Shown in pieces: positions 25,500-34,240 of a DNA stretch of 64,000 nucleotides (position 1 is its first letter; every line of letters starts with the position of its first letter). The DNA is from Halorubrum sp. DM2 (lineage in GTDB: Archaea > Halobacteriota > Halobacteria > Halobacteriales > Haloferacaceae): assembly GCF_901686465.1 (NCBI RefSeq), contig NZ_LR594487.1, positions 186,001 to 250,000 on the forward strand. Direction: 5' to 3'. A program made the translations under genes and the position numbers. Under the pieces are notes generated by a model. The model saw only the letters and a program-made list of their open reading frames with translations. It searched no databases and was not told the DNA's origin.

Positions 25500-26885
25500 T
25501 CACCCCTCGTAGGGCCACCGTCCGCCGGTCTTCAGCTCCTCGACGTACCCCTCGTCGATGGCGTCGCGGATCGACTCCCGCGACCGGTGGGCCGCCTCGA
25601 CTTCTCCCGTCGCGAACCGATAGACGGACGCCGCGACGAGCGTCGCCACCTCGCCGAGGTCCCGCGAGTCGAGCTTGTCGAGCGTGTCGGCGTGGGTGTG
25701 GCCCCAGCCGCGACCGGACTGGTCGCTCGTCGTCGAGACCATCACGGCCGGAATGCCCTCCTGAACGAACGCCCACTGGTCGCCGTGGGGTGAGATCGTC
25801 TCACCGGTCGCGAGCGGTGCATCGAACGCGTCCACGACCGCCTCGAACACCGACCGCATCCCGTCGAACCCGTTCGTCCCCACGCGGAGGTTCCGCGAGC
25901 TACACGCCCCGTCGAGGTTGACGACGCAGGCGATCTCCTCCCGGGGCGTGGTCTCGGCGGCGTGGTACGCGCCCCACAGGCCGATCTCCTCGGAGCCGAA
26001 CGTGACGAGACGCACCCGCGTGTCGAGGTCGTCCTCGACGCTCGCGAGCAGGCGGCCGACCTCCGCGACGAGTGCCGACCCCGCGCCGTTGTCGTTTGCC
26101 CCGTCGCTCACGTCGTGGGCGTCGACGTGCGCGGTGAGGTACACCGCCTCGTCGGTGTCCGGCCCGACCTCCGCGACCGCGTTCACCGAGGTCGTCGGCT
26201 CGTTCCGGCAGTCGACGTCGAGCGAGACGGTCGGCCCGTCGTCGCCTTCCGAGCCCACCCCGCCTCCCTTCCCCGCTCCCACCGCGAGCCGCGAGAGCCG
26301 GTCGCCGACCTCCTTCGAGACGCCCACCGCGGGGATCGGTCCGGGGCGGTTGTGGTAGCCGATCTCGCCGGTCGGCGGGAGCGCTCCCTCGATGTGGTTT
26401 CGAAAGACGAACCCGACCGCGCCGCGCTCGGCGGCCGCGACGTACTTCTCCATCCGGTGGATCCACCGGTCGTGGCTCTCCGGCGTGCGCGAGGAGGCCA
26501 TCGCGACCGCGCCCTCCAGCGCGTCGCCCGCGGCCGCGAACTCCTCGTCCGTGCCGTCGCCGACGTCGACCAGCGGGGCCGTCACCTCCCCGCTCGGCGT
26601 GCCCGGAAGCGCGATCACCTCGTGGGAACGTTCGTGGTGGCGGTCGACCGCCCCCGACACCGACAGCGACGACTCGCCGCGCCACCAGCCGGGGATCTCG
26701 AACTCGTCGAGGCCGGCGTTCCGCAGCCCGGCCGCCTCGAACGCCTCGACGACACGCTCAGCGCCGCGCCGCTCGCCGGCCGATCCGGCCATCCGATTAC
26801 CGATGTCGGTCAGGTCCGTGAGGAGGCTCCACCCGAAGTCGCTCGTCCGCGCGTCGCCCACGACGCGGTCCGGTAGCTCGGTCAT
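25500..26885 (-). CDS. M28 family aminopeptidase-like metallopeptidase
   Basis: The 461-residue product has the M28 zinc peptidase core. VYLTAHVDAHDVSDGANDNGAGSA, quoted in parts, gives the first His and bridging Asp. FGSEEIGLWGAYH gives the catalytic Glu and a ligand Glu. VVNLDGA supplies Asp and SGRGWGHTHADTLDKLD supplies the last His. A protease-associated-type insert lies at residues ~80-200. There is no signal peptide, so the enzyme is probably cytoplasmic. It processes peptides, but the exact substrate is unknown. Confidence 0.88.
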   Translation of the reverse strand: MTELPDRVVGDARTSDFGWSLLTDLTDIGNRMAGSAGERRGAERVVEAFEAAGLRNAGLDEFEIPGWWRGESSLSVSGAVDRHHERSHEVIALPGTPSGEVTAPLVDVGDGTDEEFAAAGDALEGAVAMASSRTPESHDRWIHRMEKYVAAAERGAVGFVFRNHIEGALPPTGEIGYHNRPGPIPAVGVSKEVGDRLSRLAVGAGKGGGVGSEGDDGPTVSLDVDCRNEPTTSVNAVAEVGPDTDEAVYLTAHVDAHDVSDGANDNGAGSALVAEVGRLLASVEDDLDTRVRLVTFGSEEIGLWGAYHAAETTPREEIACVVNLDGACSSRNLRVGTNGFDGMRSVFEAVVDAFDAPLATGETISPHGDQWAFVQEGIPAVMVSTTSDQSGRGWGHTHADTLDKLDSRDLGEVATLVAASVYRFATGEVEAAHRSRESIRDAIDEGYVEELKTGGRWPYEG

Positions 26886-26942
26886 ACGACGTGGTTGGGC
26901 CGAGACCGAAAAGGGGTTGCGGGTACCGGCGGCCCGGCCGGC

Positions 26943-27650
26943 TCACTTCCACTCGTCGGCGTCCTCGGCCGTCCCCATCTCGCCTTTGGCCTGCCGCGGG
27001 GCCCGGCGAAGCGTCAGTCCGAGGACGACGACGTAGAAACAGGTGACGAGCGCGAGCACGAACGCGCCCGGGATCGCACCGACCGCCGCGGTCGCGACGA
27101 CGCCGCTTCCCGGCGGCGTGAACACCGTGAGCCTGACGACCCACGCGGCGATCAGGACGGAAAAGAGCGGGGCGTACACCCGGCGGAGCCGCCGAGAGAC
27201 CGCCTCGACGCCCGGCATCTTGATCGTCGGCTCGCGGAGGTCCTCGCTCAGCAGCTCCCGCCAGTTCGACTGCTCGACGCCCTCGGGGTCGAGCGCGTTC
27301 GCGAACACGTTCTCCTCCAAGAGCCGCACGCGCGACCGCCAGACGTCGAAGGTCCGGTACCGGCGGGTCTCGATCCCGAGGAAGACGCTGAGCATGACGA
27401 GTCCGATGAGCAGCACGTAGTGCGGCCGCGACTCGTTCGAGAAGGTCCACGTCAGGAGCGATGCCGTCACCACGACGGCCCAGTTGGTCGTCCGGTCGAT
27501 TCGCGTCCGCCACGAGCTGGTCCGCCCGAGCTCGCCGCGGTACGTGTGGCCCATCAGCGAGAGGAAGTCGGACCGGTCGCTCGCGGCCTCGGCCGCGACC
27601 TCGCGCTCCTCCCGCGACTCGGGGTCGAAGTCCTCCGGTGGGTCGGGCAT
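26943..27650 (-). CDS. DUF2270 family membrane protein
   Basis: The 235-residue product has an acidic N-terminus (~40 residues) and four predicted membrane helices: TNWAVVVTASLLTWTF, YVLLIGLVMLSVFLGIE, LFSVLIAAWVVRLTVF and AFVLALVTCFYVVVLGLTLR. The central loop LLEENVFANALDP and the motif RTTNWAV match the DUF2270 family of haloarchaeal integral membrane proteins. The function is unknown. It follows the M28 peptidase gene in the same direction with a 57-bp gap. Confidence 0.8.
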   Translation of the reverse strand: MPDPPEDFDPESREEREVAAEAASDRSDFLSLMGHTYRGELGRTSSWRTRIDRTTNWAVVVTASLLTWTFSNESRPHYVLLIGLVMLSVFLGIETRRYRTFDVWRSRVRLLEENVFANALDPEGVEQSNWRELLSEDLREPTIKMPGVEAVSRRLRRVYAPLFSVLIAAWVVRLTVFTPPGSGVVATAAVGAIPGAFVLALVTCFYVVVLGLTLRRAPRQAKGEMGTAEDADEWK

Positions 27651-27759
27651 ACCTCCCGTACCGAGGCGGAACGGGAAAAACCACGAGGACGGCGGGGTCG
27701 CGCCCGGGCCGACAGCGGTCGAAGCCCTTGACCGGCGTCAGCCGAATCGCTACTGGGTT

Positions 27760-28095
27760 TCAGGCCGGGTCCGCCGCGCTCACTTCGACCTCGACGTCGG
27801 CGGGGTCGACGCCGATCCGGGCGAACTGCGTGCGGACGTGGTCGCGGGCGGCCTCGACCGCCTGATCGCGGGTGTCGAACCCGCGGGGCATCGGCTCCTC
27901 GAAGGCGACCCGGATCTCCTCGCCGTCGACGACGAGCGGCGAGCCGCCGCTCTCGACCTCGTAGAAGGCGTCGCACACCCAGACGTACGGCGCGTCCTCG
28001 TTCGGCGCGCCCTTGTACGCGGGCGGCTCCTCGCCGCGCTCGAACACCGTGCCGGTGAGGTCCGTGCCGCCGCCGCTGCCGCGAACGAGTATCAT
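27760..28095 (-). CDS. Conserved haloarchaeal protein (DUF7113-like)
   Basis: The 111-residue acidic product begins MILVRGSGGGTDLTGTVFERG. It contains the patterns GAPNEDAPYVWVCDAFYEVE and MPRGFDTRDQAVEAARDHV, which I associate with a family restricted to haloarchaea. There is one conserved Cys in WVCD. No signal peptide or membrane helix is present. The role is unknown. It lies just outside the low-GC island that begins at about 28096. Confidence 0.6.
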   Translation of the reverse strand: MILVRGSGGGTDLTGTVFERGEEPPAYKGAPNEDAPYVWVCDAFYEVESGGSPLVVDGEEIRVAFEEPMPRGFDTRDQAVEAARDHVRTQFARIGVDPADVEVEVSAADPA

Positions 28096-28387
28096 GCCAC
28101 AAGTAAGGGGTCGAGCCGGATAAGGGCGGTGTGCTGGGAGATACTGTTCGGATGAGCCGTTCCACGCGAACTTCTCAAGGAGTCAGATATTCTGCCGCAA
28201 CACCGATTCCGCGATGAAATCGCACACTCGGACAGTCGTAACAGATCGCGAATTTCGCTTCGGTCGAATACCGCCACGGCCCCAGCGATATCTGCGATTT
28301 TTCGACATGAAGACTGTCCTACCTCAGGGCTGTCGTTGCCGCCAACTCCCGCCTACCGAGGTCGTATTCGTCGTACTGATTCTCCGA
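28096..28387. other. Low-GC intergenic flank of the lipoprotein island
   Basis: This 292-bp gap has much lower GC than the genes on either side. It contains no convincing ORF. Runs such as GATTTTTCGACATGAAG (28296-28312) and CGAATTTCGCTTCGG (28250-28264) resemble decayed coding or insertion-sequence DNA, but I cannot name the source. Confidence 0.4.
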
Positions 28388-29791
28388 TTATGCTGTTACC
28401 GTGGTCGTCGTACGTTCAATCTCGTCACCTTTGTACAACAGCGAAATCGTGAGCTCTTTTTCGCCCGGTGACACCGCTATTCCGTTGCTCAATCTCACGT
28501 GTTCTTGCTCCGATGAACCCGGAAGTAACCCCTTACTGGAAGTCAGTTCGTCCGTGCGTGAGGGATCTCCGATCCCGATTTCTATCGAGTCATAGCGCAG
28601 AACTACGTCCCCATCGTTTCGCACACCGAACTTCACCTCAGAGAGTTCGACATCGTCTGTGCCGTTGCCGGGGCTGGAAAACGACGCTTCGATATCTGAG
28701 AAGACAGTATCCAGCCCGTCGAATTCCTTCGAATGAGACGCCGAGATTGACCCGTCTTCTAGCTCCAGATTCAAGACCACCTCGTGTGTTCCGCCGGTCC
28801 GAATTTCATACGGGTCAGGCTCAATAGCTTGCCGGCCAAGAGACGATGCTTCGTCATAGAACGGTAGATCCTCAAGCCTCTCGTTCGCTTGGATCGTGAA
28901 ACTTCCATTCTTAATTTTGTTATCGTCGATCGTTATCTGGGCCGAGGGGCTGAGATCAGTATCTGCGTTGACGCTAAGCGTTGCCAGCAGTTCGACGAAC
29001 TGTCCGTTCGCCCACCCGGACGACATCGAGTCGACCGAGAGGTCAGTATCGGTGATCTGCTGCGATATTATTCCGGCAGCCTGCCCTGCCGGCGAGTCTG
29101 CGGTGAATTCAAGCTCCGCATCTTCACCAGAAGTAGCCGTTTGTAGCGATTCCGGATCGCTAACCACTAGACTCCGGCCTGTGCCCGGATAGATCTTCTC
29201 AGTCGGAGCCGTCGCTACCTCTTCACCGTTGGCGGTTGCCGAGATCTGGACACTAGTCAGTAATTCGCCCAGATTTCCAACACGAAAAGTAGCATCGGTT
29301 ATTGTGTTTCCGTCCCAGCTCGGTCTCAACGATACGAATGTTAGTAAAGCTGGGAGACCTGGATCATACGGGAAGCTCTCACTCACCGTCCCGATGTCTG
29401 TCTCAACGGTTGCCGTCCCGATCTGTGTTCCCAAGTTTTCCACTTTTATACTCTGAGATGATGAGATCGCAATTTTATCCGCGGTACCGGGGCTAAGAGT
29501 AGTGTTGAGACTTCTCGATAAATCTGTGTCAGGAGATTCTAGCGTGAATTCTGCTCTTTCGAGTTGAACGGGGTACTCTCCTTTGTTCACCACCACAATC
29601 GTAACCTGATCTAAGCCATCGTCGCCCCAATCCCATTCGATGTCTCTAATCACGATCCGTTCACTGGCTACGTTCGAAGATTCACTATCTCCGTTAGAGG
29701 ATTCATTATCTACAGTAGAGGAGTCTCCGCAGCCGGCCAACGCTGCCGCACTGGATACCCCGAAAAACTGTAAGACATTCCGCCTATTCAT
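28388..29791 (-). CDS. Secreted Tat lipoprotein with Ig-like/CARDB-type beta repeats
   Basis: The 467-residue product starts NRRNVLQFFGVSSAAALAGC. The twin Arg and LAGC lipobox indicate Tat export followed by lipid anchoring to the outer face of the membrane. The mature protein begins with a Ser/Asn/Glu linker and then consists of about three beta-rich segments (VTIVVVNKGEYPVQLERAEF, ATFRVGNLGELLTSVQIS, VKFGVRNDGDVVLRYDSIEI) that resemble CARDB-type domains. The gene is much lower in GC than the window average and uses AT-ending codons, a sign of transfer. The ligand or partner is unknown. Confidence 0.75.
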   Translation of the reverse strand: MNRRNVLQFFGVSSAAALAGCGDSSTVDNESSNGDSESSNVASERIVIRDIEWDWGDDGLDQVTIVVVNKGEYPVQLERAEFTLESPDTDLSRSLNTTLSPGTADKIAISSSQSIKVENLGTQIGTATVETDIGTVSESFPYDPGLPALLTFVSLRPSWDGNTITDATFRVGNLGELLTSVQISATANGEEVATAPTEKIYPGTGRSLVVSDPESLQTATSGEDAELEFTADSPAGQAAGIISQQITDTDLSVDSMSSGWANGQFVELLATLSVNADTDLSPSAQITIDDNKIKNGSFTIQANERLEDLPFYDEASSLGRQAIEPDPYEIRTGGTHEVVLNLELEDGSISASHSKEFDGLDTVFSDIEASFSSPGNGTDDVELSEVKFGVRNDGDVVLRYDSIEIGIGDPSRTDELTSSKGLLPGSSEQEHVRLSNGIAVSPGEKELTISLLYKGDEIERTTTTVTA

Positions 29792-29871
29792 AAACTAGGA
29801 GAATTTGGCAACGAATAAAAAGGTCTGGTCTCGGTGATCTCTGTCAAGACGCGTTTAAGTGCCTGTCCTCC

Positions 29872-29893
29872 GGCTCTGTTGAAATCCTCATCT
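29872..29893 (+). repeat. Possible insertion-sequence terminal inverted repeat remnant
   Basis: GGCTCTGTTGAAATCCTCAT resembles the terminal repeats I know from IS6-family elements (GGCACTGTTGCAAA in IS26). It lies between the low-GC lipoprotein and the HerA-like gene. No matching opposite end or transposase gene is present, so it would be a solo remnant. Chance similarity cannot be excluded. Confidence 0.35.
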
Positions 29894-29966
29894 GGACACC
29901 GAGCCCAGAGACGGCCGCTGCGACACGAGGGCAAACGCTTTCGGCCCGGCGACCGGTGGATACGCC

Positions 29967-31880
29967 ATGACGCTGGAGGATTTCACCGAGTACACCGGAG
30001 ACGGTGACGGCGAGGGTGACGCCGCGGCCGAGGGCGACGACGCCGCCGCTCCGGACGAGGTCGCCGACGCCGAGAGCAGGGGCGAGTCCGAGGTCGGTCC
30101 CGAGTCTGCGGTCGACGGCGGGAGCGCGGTCGACTCCGGGACGCGGGGGGGCGATCCGTCCGGCGACCGCGAGGACGACGACTTCGCCGCCTACGACGCC
30201 ACGCCCGCGGGCAGCGACGCGGGGCTCGGCGTCGTGTCGGTGTCGCAGGGGCTCCGCATCGCGGAGGAGGAGGACGAGACGTCGCTGAAGGCGTTCGTCA
30301 CGACGGACAACCGCGAGGCGGTGCGGCTCGGGAAGTACCTCCTGATCCCGTACCCGGACGGCGAGCGCCTGTTCTGCCGGATCACCGGCTTGGAGTACGC
30401 ACAGGAGTTCCAGTCGGACGACGCGACCGAGATCCACGCCCGCCGGCAGATGCGCCGCGACGAGTTCGCCGAGCGCGACTACAAGTTCGTCGCCGACCTG
30501 GAGCCGATGTCGGTCGTGTACGGGGAGGGCGACGACATGAAACGCCGGATGACCGACCGGGTCCCCAAACCCGGCGCGGTCGCCGAGGAGGCCGCGGACG
30601 ACGCCGAGATCAAGACCGGGCTGAAGATCCCCGACGACGGCGTCTTCCTCGGCCACCTCTCGGTCGGCGGCGAGAAGGTGCGGACCGCGGCGGAGCCTCC
30701 CACCGTCGACTACCGAGTGAAGGACGACTACGCCGACGGCGACCCGCTCGCGTTCCGGCACACGCTCGTCGCCGGCGGCACGGGGTCGGGGAAGACCCAC
30801 GCCTCGAAGAACGTCCTCCGGCAGTACCTCGATTCGGACCGCACGTACCCGATGGGTGACGGCCGCGAGTCGCGGATGGCGGTGGTCCAGTTCGATCCGC
30901 AAGACGAGTACGCGCAGATGCACGACGACAACCCCGACCTCGACGACGCGTTCGCGCGACGGCTGGAGCGCGAGGGGATCGCCCACGGCGGTCACGACGA
31001 CACCGTCGCCCTCGTTCCCCGGGCCGCGAACGCGACGTACCCCGGCGAGGGCCACCGCGCCGAGCGCGTCGAGTTTACGATCCCCTTCTCGCTGGCACGG
31101 GACATGCCGTGGCTGGTCGCCGGGTCCGGACTCAACGACAACCAGTACCCCGCGCTGTTGACGCTTCTCAACCGCTTTTTCGACAACTACGGCGACTCGG
31201 GAACGTACAGCCAGTTCCTCTCGTACCTCGACGACCCGGCGCTCAAAGAGGAGCTTCACGAGAGCGGTCGGGTCCACGAGGCGACGTTCGACGCCGTCAA
31301 GCGCCGCGTCCGCGGCGTCCCGAGCGGCGTCTTCGACCAGGACGCGAAGCCGATCACCGAACTCGACCACACCCTCGTGCGTCCCGGTGGCCTCTCGGTC
31401 GTCCCCACCTACCACCTGCCGACCTCCCGGCAGAAGGAGATCGTCGTCCTCGCGGTCGCGGGGCTGCTCATCGACGACAAGCTCTCGAACGACCCGGCGA
31501 GCGACCGGATAAAGGAGACGCCGCTCTTGGTCGGGATGGACGAGGCGCACAACTTCCTCGCCGACGCCGACAACGTCCAGGCACAGAAGGTCGTCCAGAA
31601 GTTCACGGAGGCGGCGAAGCAGGGCCGCAAGGAGCGGCTCGGGCTGTTTCTCATCACGCAGGACCCGCAGGACGTCGCCGAGTCGGTGTTCAAACAGGTG
31701 AACACGAAGGTCGTGTTGAACCTCGGCGACGAGGACGCGATATCGAGCGTCAACATCCCCTCGAACCTCGCCGGGAAGGTCCCGTACATGGAGAAGGGAC
31801 AGATGGTCGTCTACTCGCCGGACAACTCCGAGCCGGTCGAGCTGATCGGCCTCTCCGAGTGCGTGACGCGACACGAGTAA
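29967..31880 (+). CDS. HerA-like / DUF87 ATPase
   Basis: The 637-residue product is a P-loop ATPase of the HerA/FtsK group. Walker A is GGTGSGKT at residues 270-277, and Walker B is LLVGMDEAHNFLAD. A sensor-like region FLITQDPQDVAESVFKQ follows. The N-terminal ~75 residues are an acidic low-complexity linker, and a beta-barrel-like HAS domain follows (GVVSVSQGLRI, LIPYPDGERLFCRITG). HerA works with NurA in DNA end processing, but no nurA is adjacent, so another DNA-translocase role is possible. A TnpB element is inserted just past its stop. Confidence 0.85.
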   Translation: MTLEDFTEYTGDGDGEGDAAAEGDDAAAPDEVADAESRGESEVGPESAVDGGSAVDSGTRGGDPSGDREDDDFAAYDATPAGSDAGLGVVSVSQGLRIAEEEDETSLKAFVTTDNREAVRLGKYLLIPYPDGERLFCRITGLEYAQEFQSDDATEIHARRQMRRDEFAERDYKFVADLEPMSVVYGEGDDMKRRMTDRVPKPGAVAEEAADDAEIKTGLKIPDDGVFLGHLSVGGEKVRTAAEPPTVDYRVKDDYADGDPLAFRHTLVAGGTGSGKTHASKNVLRQYLDSDRTYPMGDGRESRMAVVQFDPQDEYAQMHDDNPDLDDAFARRLEREGIAHGGHDDTVALVPRAANATYPGEGHRAERVEFTIPFSLARDMPWLVAGSGLNDNQYPALLTLLNRFFDNYGDSGTYSQFLSYLDDPALKEELHESGRVHEATFDAVKRRVRGVPSGVFDQDAKPITELDHTLVRPGGLSVVPTYHLPTSRQKEIVVLAVAGLLIDDKLSNDPASDRIKETPLLVGMDEAHNFLADADNVQAQKVVQKFTEAAKQGRKERLGLFLITQDPQDVAESVFKQVNTKVVLNLGDEDAISSVNIPSNLAGKVPYMEKGQMVVYSPDNSEPVELIGLSECVTRHE

Positions 31881-31936
31881 ACTACCCCACCCTACTCGCT
31901 CACGGCTTCGCCGTTCGCTTCGTTGAGGGTGGGGCT
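31881..31936 (-). ncRNA. Candidate omega-RNA 3' hairpin at the TnpB element right end
   Basis: TnpB proteins use an RNA encoded at the 3' end of the element, overlapping the end of tnpB, with the guide taken from the flanking DNA. Here the right-end hairpin (arms 31885-31893 and 31926-31934) contains the tnpB stop codon (31892-31894). On the minus strand the sequence just beyond the end reads into the 3' end of the HerA-like gene. The RNA itself is inferred from the family, and the exact 5' end cannot be placed. Confidence 0.45.
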
Positions 31937-33169
31937 TTCGCGTGGACTCCCGCTCTGGCCGGAATGTCCGGCAGGAGGTTCAAATTCTCCGTTCGCGTTC
32001 AACATCCCGCGATTCAAGCGCACGCCTACGGGTGCGCCTCCGCCGTCCCCAGTTTGGTTACGGCGGAGATACCGCAGACCGATGTTCTTCGCCGCGTTGT
32101 AGTCGGCGTGGTTTTTGTAGTTGCACTTCAGGCACTCAAACTCCTCACCGTTGCGGTTGTCTGGGTGCGTGAAGCCACACGTTGAACACCGACGAGACGT
32201 GTTCTCCGGCTCCACTCGTCCAACCGTAATACCGCGTGGTTCGGCCTTGTACTCAACGTACTCGTACAGCCGCTCGAAGGCCCACTTGTGCCCCCACGCC
32301 GCTTCGGGAACTCTGTCACGGATGCCAGTCAACTCCTCAAAAACGATAACCGTACACCCGTTCTCGGCGGCTTCCTCAATGATGCCGTTGGCAATCCCGT
32401 GGAGTGTCATCTTGAACCGCCCCGTCTCCTTCCGCCCGACTGCCTGTATGTTCTCGTGGGCGTGACGACTTCCGCACTGTTGGAGTGATGCCCGCCGCTT
32501 CTCGTACTCGCGCCGCCAGTGGTCGAACTCGTCGCCGCTCCAAAATGTGCCTGTCGAAGTGACCGCAAGTTGGTTCACGCCGAGGTCAACGCCGAGGACT
32601 GTGCTGTGCCCGGTCGTTGCCTGTTCCGGCGTGTCAGACTCCAAATCCGCCTTTGTTCGGAGATGAAGGAACCACTCGCCCCCCTTGTGGTGGAGTTCCG
32701 CGCCCGTCACCTCGTAGTCGTTATGGTCGAGATACCGACTGTGAGGCGTGTCCCGCTCCGGGTCAGGGAGTACGTAGTCAACTTCGATGCGTCCGTCCAC
32801 GGTTGCCAGCGACACGTACTCGTCGTGGAAGGTCGCACACCGCTTGTCGTACACAGCGGTCGGGGTCGAGAAGTGCGGTTTGCCCGCGTACTCGCCCTGT
32901 TTCCAGCGGGCGACGACGCTCTGTACGGCGTCGGCGGCCTTGTTGCGGGCGTTCTGGACGAGGTTCGCGTGTAAGCGTGTCTGATTGCGTACCTCGTCGT
33001 AGGTTTCCTCCTGCAATTGAGCCTTGCTGGCCGTCTTATATTCGCCCTGCCAAGCGTGGTCTACGACGTAGTTGGCGGCCCACAGAAACTCGTCTACTGT
33101 TTCGCGCAGAAGTGCGGCGTCGTCGCTGTTTACGTCGAGTTTGACCGGGACAGTTCGCCGCACTTCCAT
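31892..33169 (-). CDS. tnpB: TnpB RNA-guided nuclease of an IS200/IS605 element
   Basis: The 425-residue product has the full RuvC-like set: D195 in [12 protein letters not shown]278/E279 in VIVFEELTG and D356 in [11 protein letters not shown]328, C331, C346 and C349 form the zinc finger (CSTCG, CLKC). It therefore looks catalytically intact. The N-terminal WED/REC-like part begins [13 protein letters not shown]. About 55 residues after the last RuvC motif are encoded by the DNA of the element end, including the terminal hairpin. GC is lower than the neighbouring genes in parts. Related TnpBs cut DNA guided by omega-RNA. Confidence 0.9.
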   Translation of the reverse strand: MEVRRTVPVKLDVNSDDAALLRETVDEFLWAANYVVDHAWQGEYKTASKAQLQEETYDEVRNQTRLHANLVQNARNKAADAVQSVVARWKQGEYAGKPHFSTPTAVYDKRCATFHDEYVSLATVDGRIEVDYVLPDPERDTPHSRYLDHNDYEVTGAELHHKGGEWFLHLRTKADLESDTPEQATTGHSTVLGVDLGVNQLAVTSTGTFWSGDEFDHWRREYEKRRASLQQCGSRHAHENIQAVGRKETGRFKMTLHGIANGIIEEAAENGCTVIVFEELTGIRDRVPEAAWGHKWAFERLYEYVEYKAEPRGITVGRVEPENTSRRCSTCGFTHPDNRNGEEFECLKCNYKNHADYNAAKNIGLRYLRRNQTGDGGGAPVGVRLNRGMLNANGEFEPPAGHSGQSGSPRESPTLNEANGEAVSE

Positions 33170-33256
33170 ACGTCAGATGTGTACCCGGTGATTTATCAAC
33201 GTTGGGGAGAAAGGACGGCAACAGTTCGTGGGATGTGGCGGGATTGTCGGCTTCCT

Positions 33257-33309
33257 CTCCGGCCTACTCACTCGCTCCGCTCGCTCCTTGAGGCCGGAGG
33301 CTCCGCCTC
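33257..33309. repeat. Paired hairpins upstream of tnpB and uspA
   Basis: CTCCGGCCT/AGGCCGGAG (33257-33265, 33291-33299) form a 9-bp stem. Its loop contains CTCGCTCCGCTCGCTC. An overlapping GAGGC-tcc-GCCTC stem follows (33297-33301, 33305-33309), so the two are mutually exclusive. The site lies 88 bp beyond the tnpB start and 125 bp before uspA. It may be the left end of the TnpB element or an unrelated palindromic unit. Confidence 0.4.
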
Positions 33310-33433
33310 GAATACGCTGACGACGCGCCCTCTCTCCCGCCGAGCGGTTCCCTCTCGTCGCCTCCCGAGCCGGATTGTCGCCGTATCGGAGCCGGCGCGG
33401 TGGTTTTTAATCCGAGCGAGCGAACCCTCGCGT

Positions 33434-33886
33434 ATGTCCAAGCGTATCCTCGTTGCGATCGACGGCTCCGCGGAGGCGACTGAGGCGCTACGGTTCGCCG
33501 CCGAGGAGTGGCCCGACGCCGACCTCACGGCCCTCCACGTGATCAACCCGGCGGACTCGGCGACGGGGGCCGACGGCGGCTTCCCGGGGGCCTCCGATCA
33601 GTGGTACGAAAGCGCCAAAGGGCGCGGCGAGCGGATCCTCGCCGAGGCGACGGGAGCGGTCGACCGCCCGGTCGCGACGAGACTGGAGGTCGGACGCCCG
33701 AAGCGGACGATCCTCGACGTAGCGGGCGGCGAGGCGGCGGTCGGCGAGGACGAGGGATCCGGCGAACCGTTCGACCACGTCGTGTTGGCGAGTCAGGGTC
33801 GAACCGGACTCTCTCGGGTCCTCCTCGGTAGCGTCGCGGAGGGCGTGGTCCGCCGCGCCGAAGTGCCCGTCACCGTCGTTAGGTGA
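33434..33886 (+). CDS. Universal stress protein (UspA family)
   Basis: The 150-residue product has the UspA fold. It begins KRILVAIDGSAEATEAL and ends with the ATP-binding pattern GRTGLSRVLLGSVAEGVV followed by PVTVV. It is of the ATP-binding UspA type. TTTTTAATCCG (33403-33413) lies about 27 nt before the ATG and gives a clear leaderless promoter, so upstream in-frame starts to 33017 are rejected. It acts in the cytoplasm in stress responses. Confidence 0.88.
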   Translation: MSKRILVAIDGSAEATEALRFAAEEWPDADLTALHVINPADSATGADGGFPGASDQWYESAKGRGERILAEATGAVDRPVATRLEVGRPKRTILDVAGGEAAVGEDEGSGEPFDHVVLASQGRTGLSRVLLGSVAEGVVRRAEVPVTVVR

Positions 33887-33916
33887 ACGTCGGCGGCCTC
33901 CGGCGAGCGCCGGCGG

Positions 33917-34204
33917 TCACTCCTCGGCGCGCTCGGCCGCGACCACCTCGCCGACCATCGACCAGCCCTCCTCGTCGGGTTCGGACCGGCCGAGCAGAAT
34001 CTGCTCGTAGTCCTCGGAGCTTATCAGCCGGAAGTCGGCGTCGCCGTCGGCGTCGACCCGGACGCCCTCGCCGCGGAACTCACGCTGGAAGAACTCTGTC
34101 GAGGAGAACTCGTAGACGCCGGTCTCGCCGGAGTCGAGTTCGAGTCGCACCGGCCGGGGCTGGACGTTGTGGATCCGCTTCGCGACGGGGTTGAGATCCG
34201 GCAT
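33917..34204 (-). CDS. Small conserved haloarchaeal protein
   Basis: The 95-residue acidic product begins MPDLNPVAKRIHNVQPRPVR and contains LDSGETGVYEFSSTEFFQ and DFRLISSEDYEQILLGR. The beta-rich pattern could be an OB- or SH3-like fold. I do not recognise a named family. GATTTATG on the minus strand (34230-34237) is a TATA box about 27 nt before the start, which supports 34204 over 34231. It diverges from the DUF4013 gene across a 20-bp repeat tract. Confidence 0.6.
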   Translation of the reverse strand: MPDLNPVAKRIHNVQPRPVRLELDSGETGVYEFSSTEFFQREFRGEGVRVDADGDADFRLISSEDYEQILLGRSEPDEEGWSMVGEVVAAERAEE

Positions 34205-34240
34205 GCCAGCGGCTCGGCGCGTCCGCGGCATAAATCTGCG

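Larger units (their letters stand above)
31881..33309 (-). mobile_element. TnpB-only IS200/IS605-type (IS1341) element
   Basis: The element carries a single tnpB and no tnpA. Its right end is a hairpin CCCCACCCT/AGGGTGGGG (31885-31893, 31926-31934) with an inner ACGGC/GCCGT stem-loop (31902-31906, 31910-31914). The left boundary is uncertain: it may lie near 33175, or at the hairpins at 33257-33309. It sits directly behind the HerA-like stop codon, so that gene is not disrupted. Without tnpA it would need TnpA in trans to move. Confidence 0.6.

Noticed and set aside
33017-33433. Upstream extension of uspA
   Set aside because: It runs antisense through the tnpB start, and a strong TATA box sits at 27 nt before 33434.
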